From: Pelagibius sp050290145
GTDB lineage: Bacteria; Pseudomonadota; Alphaproteobacteria; Kiloniellales; Kiloniellaceae
Reading direction: 5' to 3'
Length of the DNA stretch: 13,574 nt
Assembly: GCA_050290145.1 (NCBI GenBank)
Contig: JBNKHC010000099.1
Coordinates: forward strand, 1 to 13,574
The position numbers were made by a program, and so were the translations under genes. Shown here in pieces: positions 13,445-13,574 of this stretch. The notes under the pieces are model-generated. The model made no database searches, was not told where the DNA came from, and saw only the letters and a list, made by a program, of their open reading frames with translations. Position 1 is the first letter of the stretch; the number at the start of each line of letters is the position of its first letter.

Positions 13445-13574
13445 CCGAATATCTGCGCCTCGGCGTGAACATCGACCACGTGGCGACCATCCGCAACGCC
13501 CGTGGCGGCGGCCACCCCGACCCGGTCCGGGCTGCGCGAATGGCCGCCTCGGCCGGTGCCGACGGGATCACCGC
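13441..13574 (+). CDS. pdxJ: Pyridoxine 5'-phosphate synthase, N-terminal part (cut by window end)
   Basis: The first 44 codons of PdxJ, which joins 3-amino-2-oxopropyl phosphate (aminoacetone phosphate) and deoxyxylulose 5-phosphate to form pyridoxine phosphate, the last ring-forming step of DXP-dependent vitamin B6 synthesis. LGVNIDHVATIRNARGGGHPDPVRAA matches the family N-terminus, including the Asn, Asp and His of NIDH and the Arg of RNARG. AGAGG lies 5 nt before the ATG, which overlaps the preceding stop codon. The gene is open to the window edge. B6 supply also serves PLP enzymes such as the nearby dehydratase, but that link is generic. Confidence 0.96.
   Translation, partial: MTEYLRLGVNIDHVATIRNARGGGHPDPVRAARMAASAGADGIT

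Noticed and set aside
1..13574. CRISPR array, insertion sequence, toxin–antitoxin or defence cassette
   Set aside because: I saw no regularly spaced direct repeats, no transposase or nuclease cassette, and no small paired genes; every long gene has a housekeeping assignment.

Overview
The window reads as an ordinary chromosomal stretch of a GC-rich alphaproteobacterium. The gene order folK–rpoZ–rsh–DUF2062–pdxJ and the dapA–smpB pair divergent from a soluble lytic transglycosylase gene fit Rhodospirillales-type genomes. That placement comes from protein character and synteny only. I see no transposase, integrase, CRISPR array, phage gene or defence cassette.

Layout. (1) 35–127: a tRNA-Ser(GCU) gene with encoded CCA, followed by about 460 bp without a convincing gene. 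(2) 586–2680, plus strand: a membrane-anchored coiled-coil M23 endopeptidase overlapping a bactofilin gene, a known cell-shape/peptidoglycan pairing. (3) 2690–6488, minus strand: a Slt-type lytic transglycosylase, an (S)-2-haloacid dehalogenase and a PLP threonine/serine dehydratase, all in the same direction with short gaps. (4) 6663–8033, plus strand: dapA and smpB. (5) 8007–9299, minus strand: a NYN/LabA-like protein and a family-5 uracil-DNA glycosylase, whose gene overlaps the smpB end by 27 bp. (6) 9506–13574, plus strand: folK, rpoZ, a bifunctional RelA/SpoT homologue, a DUF2062 membrane protein and the first 44 codons of pdxJ.

How they fit together. Cell-wall functions recur: M23 peptidase, bactofilin, lytic transglycosylase, and DapA supplying the diaminopimelate branch. 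rpoZ and rsh join a ppGpp-binding part of RNA polymerase to the ppGpp synthetase/hydrolase. smpB (trans-translation) and folK/pdxJ (cofactors) are housekeeping.

The most unusual signal is non-coding. The leader of the M23–bactofilin operon (481–559) folds on paper into a compact three-way junction: a perfect 11-bp closing stem, a 9-bp inner stem with one G·U pair, and a 5-bp stem. It ends 8 nt before the Shine-Dalgarno sequence. It could be an undescribed cis-regulatory RNA. A second good non-coding signal is a 12-bp inverted repeat overlapping a plausible dapA promoter at 6562–6603. I found no evidence for a novel multi-gene system.
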